From Flaviflexus ciconiae (lineage in GTDB: Bacteria; Actinomycetota; Actinomycetes; Actinomycetales; Actinomycetaceae), in contig NZ_CP034593.1 of NCBI RefSeq assembly GCF_003971195.1, positions 806,001 through 870,000 of the forward strand: 64,000 nucleotides of DNA. Reading direction: 5' to 3'. The notes under the pieces were generated by a model. That model was not told the origin of the DNA. It ran no database searches and saw nothing but the letters and a program-made list of their open reading frames with translations. Position numbers and translations under genes: made by a program. Below are positions 1 through 9,225 of the stretch, piece by piece; the stretch's first letter is position 1, and every line of letters starts with the position of its first letter.

Positions 1-2
1 AG

Positions 3-464
3 ATCGTTGCTGTTTTTACTCACGCCATCGATACTCGCCGCGGGATTGGTGATATTTCGACGCATGATGGTCGGTCGATCCCGGCGATACCCGTAACCCA
101 GGCCCGCGACATTCTGCCGTTCGCCGAGGTCGCGGAGGCCGTGGCAGTTGACGAGGCACAGTTCTTTGGAGCGGAGCTCATGAATGTGGTAGACGCACTC
201 CTCGATCGAGGCGTCGATGTCGTGGTCTGCGGCCTGTCGGTCACGTTTGACGGCAGGCCGTTCTCGCCGATTCCGGAGCTCATGGCAGTCACCGAGCGCG
301 TTGAGAAGCTCACAGCGGACTGTTCGGTATGCGGGGCACCTGCCTCCTTTCACCAGCCCGCTTCCAACCAGGACTTAGGCGATCCTCTGGAGATTGAGGA
401 ACGTCAGGTGGGTGGCGCCGAGGCCTACGAAGCCCGGTGTCGACGGCACGCCACCAGGCAGTAA
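3..464 (+). CDS. tdk: Thymidine kinase, C-terminal part (5' end outside window)
   Basis: The reading frame is already open at base 3, so the start lies upstream of the window. The DEAQF segment (near base 145) is the Walker B / catalytic Glu region of type II thymidine kinase, followed by a CGL-type segment and a CSVC...CRRH set that matches the structural zinc site of this family. The enzyme phosphorylates thymidine in the cytosol as part of nucleoside salvage. About 153 residues are present and the ATP-binding P-loop is missing because of the window edge. A hairpin at 597-631 may terminate its transcript. Confidence 0.9.
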   Translation: MVAVFTHAIDTRRGIGDISTHDGRSIPAIPVTQARDILPFAEVAEAVAVDEAQFFGAELMNVVDALLDRGVDVVVCGLSVTFDGRPFSPIPELMAVTERVEKLTADCSVCGAPASFHQPASNQDLGDPLEIEERQVGGAEAYEARCRRHATRQ

Positions 465-572
465 TCCGCTCCTCCGTCGCACCTGAGCAAGGTGAATCTT
501 CGTCGCCCGGCGAGACCGTCCTGCGGCGCAAGTAGCTTTCGGCTGTCCGGTGGCACATCGTTACCGAGTCGA

Positions 573-803
573 TTATGAGTTGGCAGTATCGACGGGCAGT
601 GCCGGGGCACCCTTGGGGCGCTCCGGCACTGTTTCATTACACTCCTCGTTCACGGCACTTCGCGAGTTTGTTAAGCCTTCAACCTGTACTTCAAGTTCTT
701 TGGCAATATCGTCGATACTGCGCGAATGCGGTTCTGCCTGTCCTTCTGCCATCGTCTCCCTCACCTGTCGGATGATGTCTGCGCCCCGTGGGGCGTACTT
801 CAT
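573..803 (-). CDS. Small hypothetical protein, 76 aa
   Basis: I do not recognise the product. The chosen ATG (801-803) is preceded by GGAAG at a spacing of about 10 bases. An upstream in-frame start at 866 is less likely because it would read through a palindrome. The first 50 residues (starting MKYAPRGADII) look like a soluble, helical, charged peptide with RQVRETMAEGQ and IDDIAKELEVQ segments. The tail is low in complexity and coincides with a hairpin. Its convergent position against tdk and the 16-bp palindrome just upstream fit a small autoregulated gene, but this is weak evidence. Confidence 0.35.
   Translation of the reverse strand: MKYAPRGADIIRQVRETMAEGQAEPHSRSIDDIAKELEVQVEGLTNSRSAVNEECNETVPERPKGAPALPVDTANS
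597..638 (+). terminator. Possible Rho-independent terminator downstream of tdk
   Basis: A perfect 9-bp stem, CAGTGCCGG (597-605) with CCGGCACTG (623-631), is followed by TTTCATT on the plus strand. It lies about 130 bases after the tdk stop. It also lies inside the end of the small minus-strand ORF at 573-803, so one of the two readings may be wrong. Confidence 0.45.
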
Positions 804-816
804 AGGAACTTTTCTT

Positions 817-832
817 CCGGTCACGTGACCGG
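817..832. promoter_or_regulatory. 16-bp perfect palindrome, candidate operator
   Basis: CCGGTCACGTGACCGG reads the same on both strands. It lies 13 bases upstream of the start codon of the small minus-strand ORF. That position suits an operator overlapping a promoter or leader. The regulator is unknown. Confidence 0.4.
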
Positions 833-1135
833 CCGGGCGGTGGGAGGCCCTTCCGGCGGTGAGCATCCCCGCCTCCCGGAGGGCCCAGCGCCTTCCCTCC
901 TATTACCTGGGGTTACCGTGAGTGTTCCCGCGTCATAACCTGGGTTCAGTCTGAACGTTTCCCGTAGAGGTGGCGAGCATCACCTGGTGAATTCTTTACT
1001 CTCCTCCAAGCGCTCACGCCCAGCGGAAAGCTCTCTTCCCGAGCATCCTGTAAACCCCTCAGTTCCCATTCCGGCATAGGTTCACGCTTAGGTACCCCGG
1101 ATCTCTGCGTACGCCCTGGCTTCGACCCCTACCCG
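833..1135. other. Non-coding stretch downstream of uidA
   Basis: I see no convincing gene on either strand. The only structure found is a 13-base dyad, GTTCAG-T-CTGAAC, at 944-956. It is too far from any start to assign a role. Confidence 0.5.
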
Positions 1136-3032
1136 CTAGTCTTGCGGTGTTCCAAGATCGCGTAGACCGGTCCAGCGCTTGCGCAGGAGATGCGCAACGG
1201 CCTTGGGCTTCCGATCGCAGGTGAAGGCGCTCTTCTTGTTACCGTCCACGCGGACGATCCCATGTCCGGTTTGGAAGTCGGCAAAGTTCCACAGGTGCTC
1301 GCCCTGCACACCGGGGTGGAGGTCGAACAGGCCGAGATAGGCTTCGACGATCTCGACCTGAAACTCTTCCGACCACATGGCTCCGGTAAGCGAGTGAAGG
1401 CCCGCAACGGTGGCGGCCCCGAACTCTGTCGCGATGATGGGCTTACCGTACGCTTCCCAGTCGGTCAGCTTCTGGTCGAGAGCGTCAATGCCGGAGGGAT
1501 GTGGCCGGTTTGCGTGTACCAGCCGTAGTACCGGTTGATCATGAGTACGTCGCAGTATGTGGCCAGCCGGTCCTCGGAAGCCGGCGAGAACTGAACGTTC
1601 ACATATTCGACGGGACGCGTCGGATCCAGGCGGCGGGTGAGCTCAAAGAGGGGTGCGAAATAAGCTTCGGACTCTTCCGTATGCGATTCGGGTTCGTTCG
1701 CAATGGACCACATGACGACACTGGGATGGTTCTTGTCCCGCGCAACAAGTTCTGACAGGTGTGCCGCATGAGCTGCCTGCGTTTCTTCGGAAACATCATC
1801 CGGTCCGAACACCCTGTCGATCTTCGCACCGAAGGTTGCACCCACAACTTTGTTCATTCCGACCGCAGCGGCCTCGTCGATGACGACGACGCCGTGCTCG
1901 TCCGCATAGTCGAGAACCTCTTCCGCGTACGGGTAGTGGGAGGTTCGGAGCGAATTCGCCCCGATCCACGACAGGAGTTCGAAGTCGTGGACCATGAGGA
2001 CATCACTGTGGCCCCTGCCGATCGTGTCGTGATCCTCGTGCATGACGAACCCGCGGAAGTAGAACGGTTTCCCGTTGATGTGGAACTCGTGCTCCACGAC
2101 GTCCACCGTGCGGATACCAACCCGAAGGGTGCAGGAGTCGATAACGTCATCGGCGTCGCACACCTCGATAAGGAGGTCGTAGAGCCCTCCCTCACCGAGT
2201 TCCCACAGGGTTGGGTTCTTGACCTTGATGTCGAACGTATATTCCAGGCCCTTCGCATCAACACCCATCGAATCGGCTCGCCCGGCCTCGGTACCGTCGG
2301 GTCCGAGAAGTGCGGCGCGGAGTGTGAGCAGTGACGTTTGTGTGCCAAAGCCTTCGGGAAGGACGCGATGTCTGTATTCGTCTGCGTCGTGCACGTTGGA
2401 GATTGATGCCCGGCACGACACGAGGCCACGGACCTCGGCGTCGGCTTCACTTTTCTCAATGTCAGTGACAGCCGTAATGTCATCGAGGTAGTTGACGGAG
2501 GTGGAGTAGAGCCACACCCGGCGATGGATACCGGCATAGTTAAAGAAGTCGTGCATCTGCCCCTGCACCGGGCCGTACGCGGTGTCTTCAACGTAGCCGG
2601 GCGGAATAGTATGCCAGCGCAAGCGGTTGTCGATCCGGACTGTAATCCGTACTTCTTCGCCGGGCGCAACAAGATCGGAGACATCGGCTTCCAACGGCAG
2701 GTAACCACCTTCGTGCTGTGCCACATGGATATCGCTAACCCAGACATCTGCTTTGTGGGTGGCCGAGTCGAAGCGGAGAACAACAAGCTGATCGTGCCAG
2801 CCGCGCGGCTCCCGAACGGTCGTTTGGTAGAAGACGGCACCAACTATTCGTGGAGGGCGCGTCCCGGCACAATGTCGTTGTAGCTGGCCGGCACCGGCAT
2901 AAGAAAAGCATCGTCGAGCGGCCGACCGAACCACCTCTGCTCCTCCCCTACCTCATCCGGATCGGCCTTAAACCTCCACAAGCCCGAGAGGTCCTTGCGT
3001 TCACGAGTGGGCGTATCGAGCGGCTTGAGCAT
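1136..3032 (-). pseudogene. uidA: Beta-glucuronidase, interrupted by two frameshifts
   Basis: Three consecutive pieces in different frames together match family-2 glycosidase beta-glucuronidase almost end to end. The N-terminus begins MLKPLDTPTRE and has a good GAAGGATC ribosome site. The central part contains HDFFNYAGIHR, DEHGVVVIDE and the acid/base Glu in WSIANEP. The C-terminal part carries the nucleophile Glu in IIATEFG and ends after FTCDRKPK and LLRKRWTG. The frame changes fall near 2861-2867 and 1491-1499, and each is repaired by adding one base. The intact product would be about 630 residues against about 600 for the E. coli enzyme. It would release glucuronate from glucuronides and so feed the uxaC-uxuB genes near 15-18 kb. 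Both catalytic residues survive, so sequence error is a live alternative to true inactivation. Confidence 0.85.
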
Positions 3033-3185
3033 GGTGATCCTTCCCTCGCCACCCAGCCTAGGCGCAAGTCATCGCGTTGGCACGGGGGTCATTCGCTCAG
3101 CGAAATCGAGTGCAACTTGCTTGGGCAGGTACGCCCAATAAGCAAAGCCCGCACCCAGCGCCACGGAGGAGGCAATAGCTGTGGA

Positions 3186-3205
3186 GCCAGTCCGATCGGA
3201 CTGGC
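3186..3205. promoter_or_regulatory. 20-bp perfect palindrome upstream of uidA
   Basis: GCCAGTCCGATCGGACTGGC is perfectly self-complementary. It lies about 150 bases upstream of the uidA start and about 110 bases beyond the acylase stop. It has no T-run, so an operator is more likely than a terminator. The 280-base gap around it holds no gene I can support. Confidence 0.45.
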
Positions 3206-3312
3206 CCTACTCGTTCGCCCATATTCTGATTCGCTGACCATCAGCCAGCTCTCTTAGCTGCCCCGCACATCGTTACTCACAGGCACAGAGAATCGCCGCT
3301 GATACTGGCCAG

Positions 3313-6084
3313 CTATCCGCCGGTGATTGTCATGGTCTTAACGCCGGTCTCGTCGACCTGTTCGCGGGTAAAGGCCCACGGCAGGGTTTCACCTTCCGCC
3401 CACATAGCAAACTGGTTGTCGACATTGTGGGACCGGGGATGACCCGAAGTGCCCGAGGAAATGATCCAGGTGGCCGCGTCCAGGTCGGACAGGTCAACAA
3501 CCATTCTCATGGAGGGACCCGGACCCACTTCGTAGTCAACGAGGCCATTCTCGTCCACCGTAGGCGAGAAGCCGTTGGCGTTGGGAATGGAGGAGCTACC
3601 CGGAATGGGGAGCGGATCGCCGTTGAAGTAGTTGCGAACAATGCTCGGGATAGCATCGCCTCCCATGACGGAGTGCGTCGGGGTTTCGACGTGAATCTTG
3701 CCCCACTCCCACTCGTCCATGTCCTCTCCCATCTGTTCGCTCAGGTCGTGATCCATGGCTTCCAGGGCAGCGACCATGATGGCATCGCGGTCCTCCACGG
3801 CCTCGGTTGACGGGTTGTCCCACCACTCGCTATCGGCTTCCAGTCCGGCAAAGAAGATCAGGTACCTGGTGGAGTTTGTGGCACCAAAGCCATCGATGCG
3901 TTCACCGAGAGTGAGGTCCATCAAATGCGAGTAGGCGGATGACATGATGGCGGCACCGGCCTCGTCCGTAGCCGCATGCGCACCGTTCTCGAGCCAGGTG
4001 GACAGAATGCCCTGCGCCTCGGAGAGCCGTTCACTATCAGTATCAACAGTTGCAAAGTGCTCGGCAAGCTCCTGGCCGTACGGGGACTGGTCGAGAAGCA
4101 TGATTTCGTTTGCTCGATCCACCGTGATCGGCGTACCCGCCTCGATGTCTGATTCGATGGCGTCACGAATCGCCTGTGCACGGTATCCACCATCGGAATA
4201 GCTACCGAGGTACGGGCCAAGATCGGGGGGCGTCACCTGCTGGTTGGCAGGAACAATGAAGCCCTCCGCGGGGTCGAGCGAAGCTGGCATGTCGTCCGCA
4301 CCGTAGTAGCCCTGCCAGTCATAGGACGAATCCCAGCCCGGCCGCGGCCACCTGCCATCGGCACCCAGGTTCTCGGGCAGTTGCGCCTGCTCTAGGTCAC
4401 CATCGGCGTCACTGACCTCAGGGCGGATCGGGAACAGACCCGGCGCCTGGTATCCAATATGACCATCGTTCGTCGCGAAGACAATGTTCTGTGCGGGAAC
4501 CGCGAAGGCTGCCGCGGCCTCCGCAACCTCGTCCGCATTACTCGCTCGATTGATCGCAAAGATCGCATCGCCCGTCGTGCCGGGCTTTAACGCAGTCCAC
4601 TCGAGTGCAATCGAGAAGTCACGCGGAGCATCCGGCAGGGAGGCGGTTCGATCATCTGAGATCAGCAGATCGGACACGATCGGTCCGTGGACGGACTCGC
4701 GTACCTCAACCTCGAATGAGTCTCCACCAGCAACATTGAACGTTTCGGTCCGGATCTCGTACTCAACATCCTCGCCGTCACGTTCGTACGTTGTCTCCCC
4801 CGTATTCTTCTCGACAACAAAGTCTGTGACGTCCCCGCCAAGGTTAGTTAGGCCCCAAGCCAGCTCGGAGTTGCGGCCAATGATGAGGCCGGGCATCCCA
4901 GAGAAGGAGAAGCCGGTCGCATCGTACGTGCAGTCTTCCGTAATCTCCACGCAGTGCAATCCAACCTGGTACCAGACCGACGGATAGGAAATAGTCAGGT
5001 GCGGATCGTTCGCCAAGATCGGCATACCCGACTCTGTGTACTCGCCCGAAACCACAAACGAATTCGAGCCCACGCCGCTCCCCCTGCCCAGCATGATCGG
5101 CATCGCATCAAGGGTCTCTTGAGACTCGAAGACGAGCGCAGAGATCTGAGCCTCCGATTCCGCTCCGGCGGCGCCCCCTGCTGATAAATCTCCAGCTTTA
5201 TCGGCCGAGGCATCTGAACCTGATTCATCGGCCGATGCCTCTGGATCTGCAACATCAGCCGAATCCGTTCCATCCGCAGTGTCAGAACCTGCCGTCTCCC
5301 CAGCGACGAGCGGACGAGCTTGCGCTCGCGGATAGGTGTCTCGCGGTTGCAGATTCGTGTCGTCACTACCGGTGAGAATGGGATCGTGGTCGCCTGCCGA
5401 GAAGGCGGGGAAGAGCTCCTCGACAAGCTCGGTGTCACCAATGCTGTCGTAGGCGACAACCCTGGCAACCTCGTCATCGAGGTTGTTCTTCAGGTCCCAC
5501 GCCATGGCCTTCAACCAGGCAAGGGAGTCGATGCCAGTCCAGGGCTCGATATCGGCCACCGGAACCGACAGGGAAAGGACCGTGTATTCAAGGCCGAGTT
5601 CACCGGGTGAACGATCTGCAATGTAGGCGTTCACACCATCGGCGTATGCGGTGTAGTAGGACCGCGACTCCTCGGTGATGAGGTCCCACTCTTCTTCGGC
5701 GAGCTTCCGCCATCCCATCGAACGGATAACGACGTCGGCTTGCTTCGCTTCGTCCACGTCACCAACAAGCTCGGTAAGGCGGCCTCCGGTCATGTGGCGT
5801 CGGTAGTCCATTTCAAAGAATCTGTCCTGGGCGTGGATGTAGCCCTGGGCTCGGAACAGATCCGCATCCGTCGTGGCATAGATGTTCGGGATTCCGTATT
5901 CATCCCGAATGATCTCGACGGTGCCATCGGCACCTTTGATAACGTGCTCGCCCCCGTGGGTGGGAAGCGATTTGTTGAGCGTGACAATGAGGAAGCCTCC
6001 GCCGAAGACGACGAGGGCAACGAGTAAAGCGAGGATGGCAACTGCGACCTTTCGGCCGAGTCTGCGCGGTAATGATTGGGACAT
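3313..6084 (-). CDS. Penicillin acylase family (S45) Ntn-hydrolase, membrane-anchored
   Basis: The start MSQSLPRRLGRK is preferred over the in-frame ATG at 6255 because AAGG lies just upstream and a transmembrane helix follows (residues about 12-36). That fits a protein secreted but tethered outside the cell. The alpha-subunit region contains DEYGIPNIYA and AQGYIHAQDRFF, typical of S45 enzymes. After an Ala/Ser/Asp-rich linker (about residues 260-312) comes GVGSNSFVV, whose Ser340 should be the autocatalytic cleavage site and N-terminal nucleophile of the beta subunit. The C-terminal half keeps GNDP-type and HSRSHN-like family segments (here NDPHLT and SHNVDNQ). The protein has 923 residues, long for the family mainly through the linker. 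Possible substrates are acyl-amides such as N-acyl homoserine lactones or beta-lactams; the sequence does not decide. It is divergent from gnd. Confidence 0.85.
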   Translation of the reverse strand: MSQSLPRRLGRKVAVAILALLVALVVFGGGFLIVTLNKSLPTHGGEHVIKGADGTVEIIRDEYGIPNIYATTDADLFRAQGYIHAQDRFFEMDYRRHMTGGRLTELVGDVDEAKQADVVIRSMGWRKLAEEEWDLITEESRSYYTAYADGVNAYIADRSPGELGLEYTVLSLSVPVADIEPWTGIDSLAWLKAMAWDLKNNLDDEVARVVAYDSIGDTELVEELFPAFSAGDHDPILTGSDDTNLQPRDTYPRAQARPLVAGETAGSDTADGTDSADVADPEASADESGSDASADKAGDLSAGGAAGAESEAQISALVFESQETLDAMPIMLGRGSGVGSNSFVVSGEYTESGMPILANDPHLTISYPSVWYQVGLHCVEITEDCTYDATGFSFSGMPGLIIGRNSELAWGLTNLGGDVTDFVVEKNTGETTYERDGEDVEYEIRTETFNVAGGDSFEVEVRESVHGPIVSDLLISDDRTASLPDAPRDFSIALEWTALKPGTTGDAIFAINRASNADEVAEAAAAFAVPAQNIVFATNDGHIGYQAPGLFPIRPEVSDADGDLEQAQLPENLGADGRWPRPGWDSSYDWQGYYGADDMPASLDPAEGFIVPANQQVTPPDLGPYLGSYSDGGYRAQAIRDAIESDIEAGTPITVDRANEIMLLDQSPYGQELAEHFATVDTDSERLSEAQGILSTWLENGAHAATDEAGAAIMSSAYSHLMDLTLGERIDGFGATNSTRYLIFFAGLEADSEWWDNPSTEAVEDRDAIMVAALEAMDHDLSEQMGEDMDEWEWGKIHVETPTHSVMGGDAIPSIVRNYFNGDPLPIPGSSSIPNANGFSPTVDENGLVDYEVGPGPSMRMVVDLSDLDAATWIISSGTSGHPRSHNVDNQFAMWAEGETLPWAFTREQVDETGVKTMTITGG

Positions 6085-6256
6085 GTAGCACCTTGGTAAA
6101 ACAACGTTGTGGTCGAACCATCCTAGGACGAAAGGCCCGTTATTGGACCGTTTCCCGCGGTGAGTCGGCGTCGAGTTGCGGTGGCGGCTACACCGACCTG
6201 GCACAATGGTGCATACCGCACATGGCAAGAGCATTGCCATTACGCCGCAACACATG

Positions 6257-6268
6257 GCAACTTGTTGC
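6257..6268. promoter_or_regulatory. GCAAC-N2-GTTGC dyad upstream of gnd
   Basis: GCAAC TT GTTGC lies 59 bases before the gnd start. The same dyad (GCAAC CA GTTGC) occurs upstream of larE at 10875-10886. LacI-family regulators bind short dyads of this type, and a LacI-type gene lies in the cluster, so a shared operator is plausible but unproven. Confidence 0.4.
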
Positions 6269-6326
6269 AGAAACTCGTGTGCTAAACCACGCTATTTGGT
6301 AAGACCTACGACAAAGGAGTCCGGAC

Positions 6327-7781
6327 ATGACTATTTCTAAACCTGCTCCATCTTCCGCCGATATCGGTGTCACCGGTATGGGTGTGATGGGCCGTAACCT
6401 CGCCAGGAACCTTGCCCGGCACGAACATCGGGTCGCCATCCACAACCGCACCGCCTCCAAGACCGAAGATGTCATGGACCAGTTCGGTGACGAAGGTACC
6501 TTCGTTCCCTCTGAATCTCTCGAGGATTTTGTTTCGTCGCTGACCCCGCCCCGCGTCGCGATCGTCATGGTCCAGGCGGGTGCAGCAACCGATGCTGTCA
6601 TTGATGATCTGGCTGACCTGCTGGACGAAGGCGACATTATCGTTGATGCCGGGAACGCACTGTTCACGGATACTCGCCGCCGCGAGGCCGCCCTGAAGGA
6701 GCGCGGCCTGCACTTCGTTGGCTGCGGTGTTTCCGGCGGTGAAGAGGGTGCGCTTTGGGGTCCGTCGATTATGCCGGGCGGTTCCGCAGACTCGTACAAG
6801 CGGCTTGGCCCCATGCTCGAGTCGATTTCCGCTCACGTCGACGGCGAACCGTGTTGCACCCACGTCGGTGAGGACGGTGCCGGTCACTTCGTCAAGATGG
6901 TGCACAACGGTATCGAGTATGCGGACATGCAGGTCATTGGTGAAGCCTACGATCTGCTCCGCCGCGGCCTTGGCCTCACGCCCGCAGAGATCTCGGAGAT
7001 TTTCGCGGAGTGGAACAAGGGCGATCTTGACTCGTATCTCATGGAGGTCTCCACGGAGGTTCTCCGCCAGGTGGATGCTGAAACCGGCAAGCCACTCGTT
7101 GACATCATTGTTGACCAAGCCGGCCAGAAGGGCACCGGCATGTGGACCGTCCAGACGGCCCTCGATCTTGCTGTTCCCGTCACCGGTATCGGTGAAGCAA
7201 CCTTCGCCCGCGGCCTGTCCTCCGCCGTTGTACAGCGCGACGCCGCCGCCGATTTCGAAGGAATTGCCGACGAATGGAATATTGCGGACCGCGACGCCTT
7301 CATTGAGGATGTTCGCCAGGCTCTCTACGCGTCGAAGATCATTGCTTACTCGCAGGGATTCAACGAGATCCAGGCCGCGGCCACCGAGTATGGCTGGGAT
7401 ATTAGCCTTGCCGACATGGCTCGGATCTGGCGGGATGGCTGCATCATCCGTGCCCGCTTCCTCGGCGATGTCACGAAGGCTTACGACAAGAACCCGGAAC
7501 TTCCGCTCCTCCTCGCCGATGAGTACTTCTACAACGCCGTGAAGACGGCACTGCCGCACTGGCGCAGGGTTGTTTCGCTCGCAGCGCTGCACGGCGTTCC
7601 TGCACCGGTCTTCTCGTCCTCCCTGTCGTACTACGACGGGGTGCGGGCCGACCGCCTCCCGGCTGCCCTCATTCAGGGTCAGCGTGACTACTTTGGCGCG
7701 CACACGTACAAGCGCGTGGACAAGGAAGGCACGTTCCACACCCTGTGGGCCACCGAAGAACGGGGCGAAGTCGAATCCTAA
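6327..7781 (+). CDS. gnd: 6-phosphogluconate dehydrogenase (decarboxylating)
   Basis: This enzyme oxidises 6-phosphogluconate to ribulose 5-phosphate with loss of CO2 and reduction of NAD(P)+. The start has a strong AAAGGAG site. The Rossmann motif GMGVMGRNLARNLA is at residues about 17-30, the GVSGGEEGA substrate segment follows near residue 135, and KMVHNGIEYADMQ, with the catalytic Lys, near residue 192. At 484 residues it is the normal long form. In this window it sits apart from zwf-opcA (44-46 kb) and instead heads a sugar-acid cluster, which suggests that it handles 6-phosphogluconate made from imported sugar acids. A strong hairpin follows directly. Confidence 0.95.
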   Translation: MTISKPAPSSADIGVTGMGVMGRNLARNLARHEHRVAIHNRTASKTEDVMDQFGDEGTFVPSESLEDFVSSLTPPRVAIVMVQAGAATDAVIDDLADLLDEGDIIVDAGNALFTDTRRREAALKERGLHFVGCGVSGGEEGALWGPSIMPGGSADSYKRLGPMLESISAHVDGEPCCTHVGEDGAGHFVKMVHNGIEYADMQVIGEAYDLLRRGLGLTPAEISEIFAEWNKGDLDSYLMEVSTEVLRQVDAETGKPLVDIIVDQAGQKGTGMWTVQTALDLAVPVTGIGEATFARGLSSAVVQRDAAADFEGIADEWNIADRDAFIEDVRQALYASKIIAYSQGFNEIQAAATEYGWDISLADMARIWRDGCIIRARFLGDVTKAYDKNPELPLLLADEYFYNAVKTALPHWRRVVSLAALHGVPAPVFSSSLSYYDGVRADRLPAALIQGQRDYFGAHTYKRVDKEGTFHTLWATEERGEVES

Positions 7782-7789
7782 GACTCTCC

Positions 7790-7813
7790 GTGGTGGGCCG
7801 CACGGCCCACCAC
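7790..7813 (+). terminator. Terminator hairpin after gnd
   Basis: A perfect 10-bp stem, GTGGTGGGCC with GGCCCACCAC, encloses a 4-base loop and starts 8 bases after the gnd stop. No clear T-run follows, as is common in high-GC actinobacteria. Confidence 0.75.
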
Positions 7814-7903
7814 CCCATTCCGTTGAATCTCAACTAAATAGCTCCAAGAGGAAAACCCACGCTCGGCTTCCACCCGGGGTTCAGCTGCACCGCACGCTAT
7901 TTC

Positions 7904-7917
7904 AAGCTCGGGAGCTT
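7904..7917. promoter_or_regulatory. Dyad AAGCTC-GG-GAGCTT upstream of the PfkB kinase
   Basis: Six-base arms flank GG in an AT-richer stretch (7900-7985) ahead of the kinase gene. It could be an operator near the promoter. There is no direct evidence for a binding protein. Confidence 0.3.
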
Positions 7918-7988
7918 TATTCAACGGGACTTATAAATTTTTCCATTCTCTATCTGCACATCCACTTCCCAACATGTAGAGGTATTCA

Positions 7989-9062
7989 ATGAAACTCCGT
8001 GAAGATGCTCGCTGGTCCATCGTCGTACCGACATCGATCGGCGTCAGGATCACACCCGAAAACCGTCAGCCCGTCCACACCACCGACCGATTCTTCATGC
8101 ATGCGACGTCGGCAGAGACCAACGTTGCGTCCGTGTCGTCGTACCTGGGTGAGCCCACGAAGGTTCTGACGAACTTCGTCGAAGGCTCCCCGATCTCCGC
8201 CTTCATTCAGGCTGATCTCCGTAAGCGCGGCATGGCATTCGAGGGCCCCTCGCTGCCGCAGGGCGACGCCTGGGGGTACCGCCACCAGTTCAACGTTGCC
8301 GACTCCGGTTTCGGTGGCCGCGGCCCCCGCGTCTGGAACGACCGGGCGGGCGAGGTCGGACTCGACCTCGATGCCGCAGATTTCGATCTAGATCGCATGT
8401 TCAAGGACGAGGGCGTGAAGATGGTCCACCTATCCGGTCTCGTTGCCGCTCTTTCCCCGAAGACCTCGAAGTTCTGTGTCGAGATTGCGAAGAAGGCCAA
8501 GGAGCACGGCACTGCCGTTTCTTTCGACCTGAACTACCGCGCTTCCTTCTGGAAGGGCCGCGAGGAAGAGCTCTCCGCAGCGTTCCATGCGATCGCCGAG
8601 CAGTGCGACATTCTCTACGGCAACGAAGAGGACTTCCAGCTCTGCCTGGGCATCAAGGGACCCGAGGCGGGAGGCAAGGACATCGATGAGGAGATCGACC
8701 AGTTCAAGCAGATGATCGGCCGCATCCAGGAGGCCTACCCGAAGGCGCAGTACATTGGCACCTCGCTCCGTGAGGTCGTCTCCGCGAACCACCACCGCTG
8801 GGGCATGATCCTCTGGGGCGAGGGCGAGTTCAACGTTGCGCACCTTCGCGACATTGACGTCCTCGACCGTATTGGCGGCGGCGACGGCTCGATCGGCGGC
8901 GTTCTCTACGGCATCCTGCAGGGCTGGGAACCGGAGAAGTGCATGCAGTTCGGATGGGCGACGGGCGCACTTGCGGCAACGTCAATCACCGACTTCGGCG
9001 CACCGGCCGACGAGGAGCAGGTCTGGGCCATCTGGTCCGGCAACGCACGCGTCAAGCGGTAA
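7989..9062 (+). CDS. PfkB-family sugar kinase, 2-keto-3-deoxygluconate kinase-like
   Basis: This is a ribokinase-fold enzyme that should phosphorylate a sugar or sugar acid with ATP. The start follows AGAGG at a good spacing. SFDLNYRASFW (residues about 178-188) is the segment typical of KDG kinases. The C-terminal motif DRIGGGDGSIGG (293-304) replaces the usual GAGD and keeps the catalytic base Asp299. At 357 residues it is slightly longer than many KDG kinases. It lies between gnd and larA with its own terminator. KDG is the default substrate, given uxaC and uxuB downstream. With neither a mannonate dehydratase nor a KDPG aldolase gene in view, another aldonate such as gluconate cannot be excluded. 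Confidence 0.8.
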   Translation: MKLREDARWSIVVPTSIGVRITPENRQPVHTTDRFFMHATSAETNVASVSSYLGEPTKVLTNFVEGSPISAFIQADLRKRGMAFEGPSLPQGDAWGYRHQFNVADSGFGGRGPRVWNDRAGEVGLDLDAADFDLDRMFKDEGVKMVHLSGLVAALSPKTSKFCVEIAKKAKEHGTAVSFDLNYRASFWKGREEELSAAFHAIAEQCDILYGNEEDFQLCLGIKGPEAGGKDIDEEIDQFKQMIGRIQEAYPKAQYIGTSLREVVSANHHRWGMILWGEGEFNVAHLRDIDVLDRIGGGDGSIGGVLYGILQGWEPEKCMQFGWATGALAATSITDFGAPADEEQVWAIWSGNARVKR

Positions 9063-9094
9063 GCACACATCAACCAGAGGCTGACATAACAGGA

Positions 9095-9137
9095 AGAGGA
9101 GGGGTCCCGTGGCGCTGCCCCGGCACCCCTCTTTTCC
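9095..9137 (+). terminator. Rho-independent terminator after the PfkB kinase
   Basis: AGGGGT (with an adjacent CCG pairing across a mismatch) pairs with ACCCCT and is followed by CTTTT. It lies 35 to 75 bases after the kinase stop. Confidence 0.7.
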
Positions 9138-9140
9138 ACC

Positions 9141-9225
9141 CTACGGACTTCCATCATCCACGGACTTCCATCATCCACGGACTTTCGTCAACCATGGGCC
9201 TCCGTCAACCACGGTTTTCCGTCCG
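9141..9225. repeat. Tandem array A, five 17-bp units
   Basis: Five adjacent 17-base units begin at 9141, 9158, 9175, 9192 and 9209. The first two differ only at one position (CTACGG versus CCACGG, then ACTTCCATCAT). Later units drift. The period is not a multiple of three and no good ORF crosses the array, so it is not coding. Confidence 0.75.

Noticed and set aside
1854..2843. 329-codon minus-strand ORF overlapping uidA in another frame
   Set aside because: It is Ser/Thr/Arg/Pro-rich shadow sequence; the beta-glucuronidase match lies in the other frame.
6306..7739. Long minus-strand ORF (477 codons) opposite gnd
   Set aside because: It mirrors the gnd coding frame and has no ribosome site or protein motif; gnd is unmistakable.
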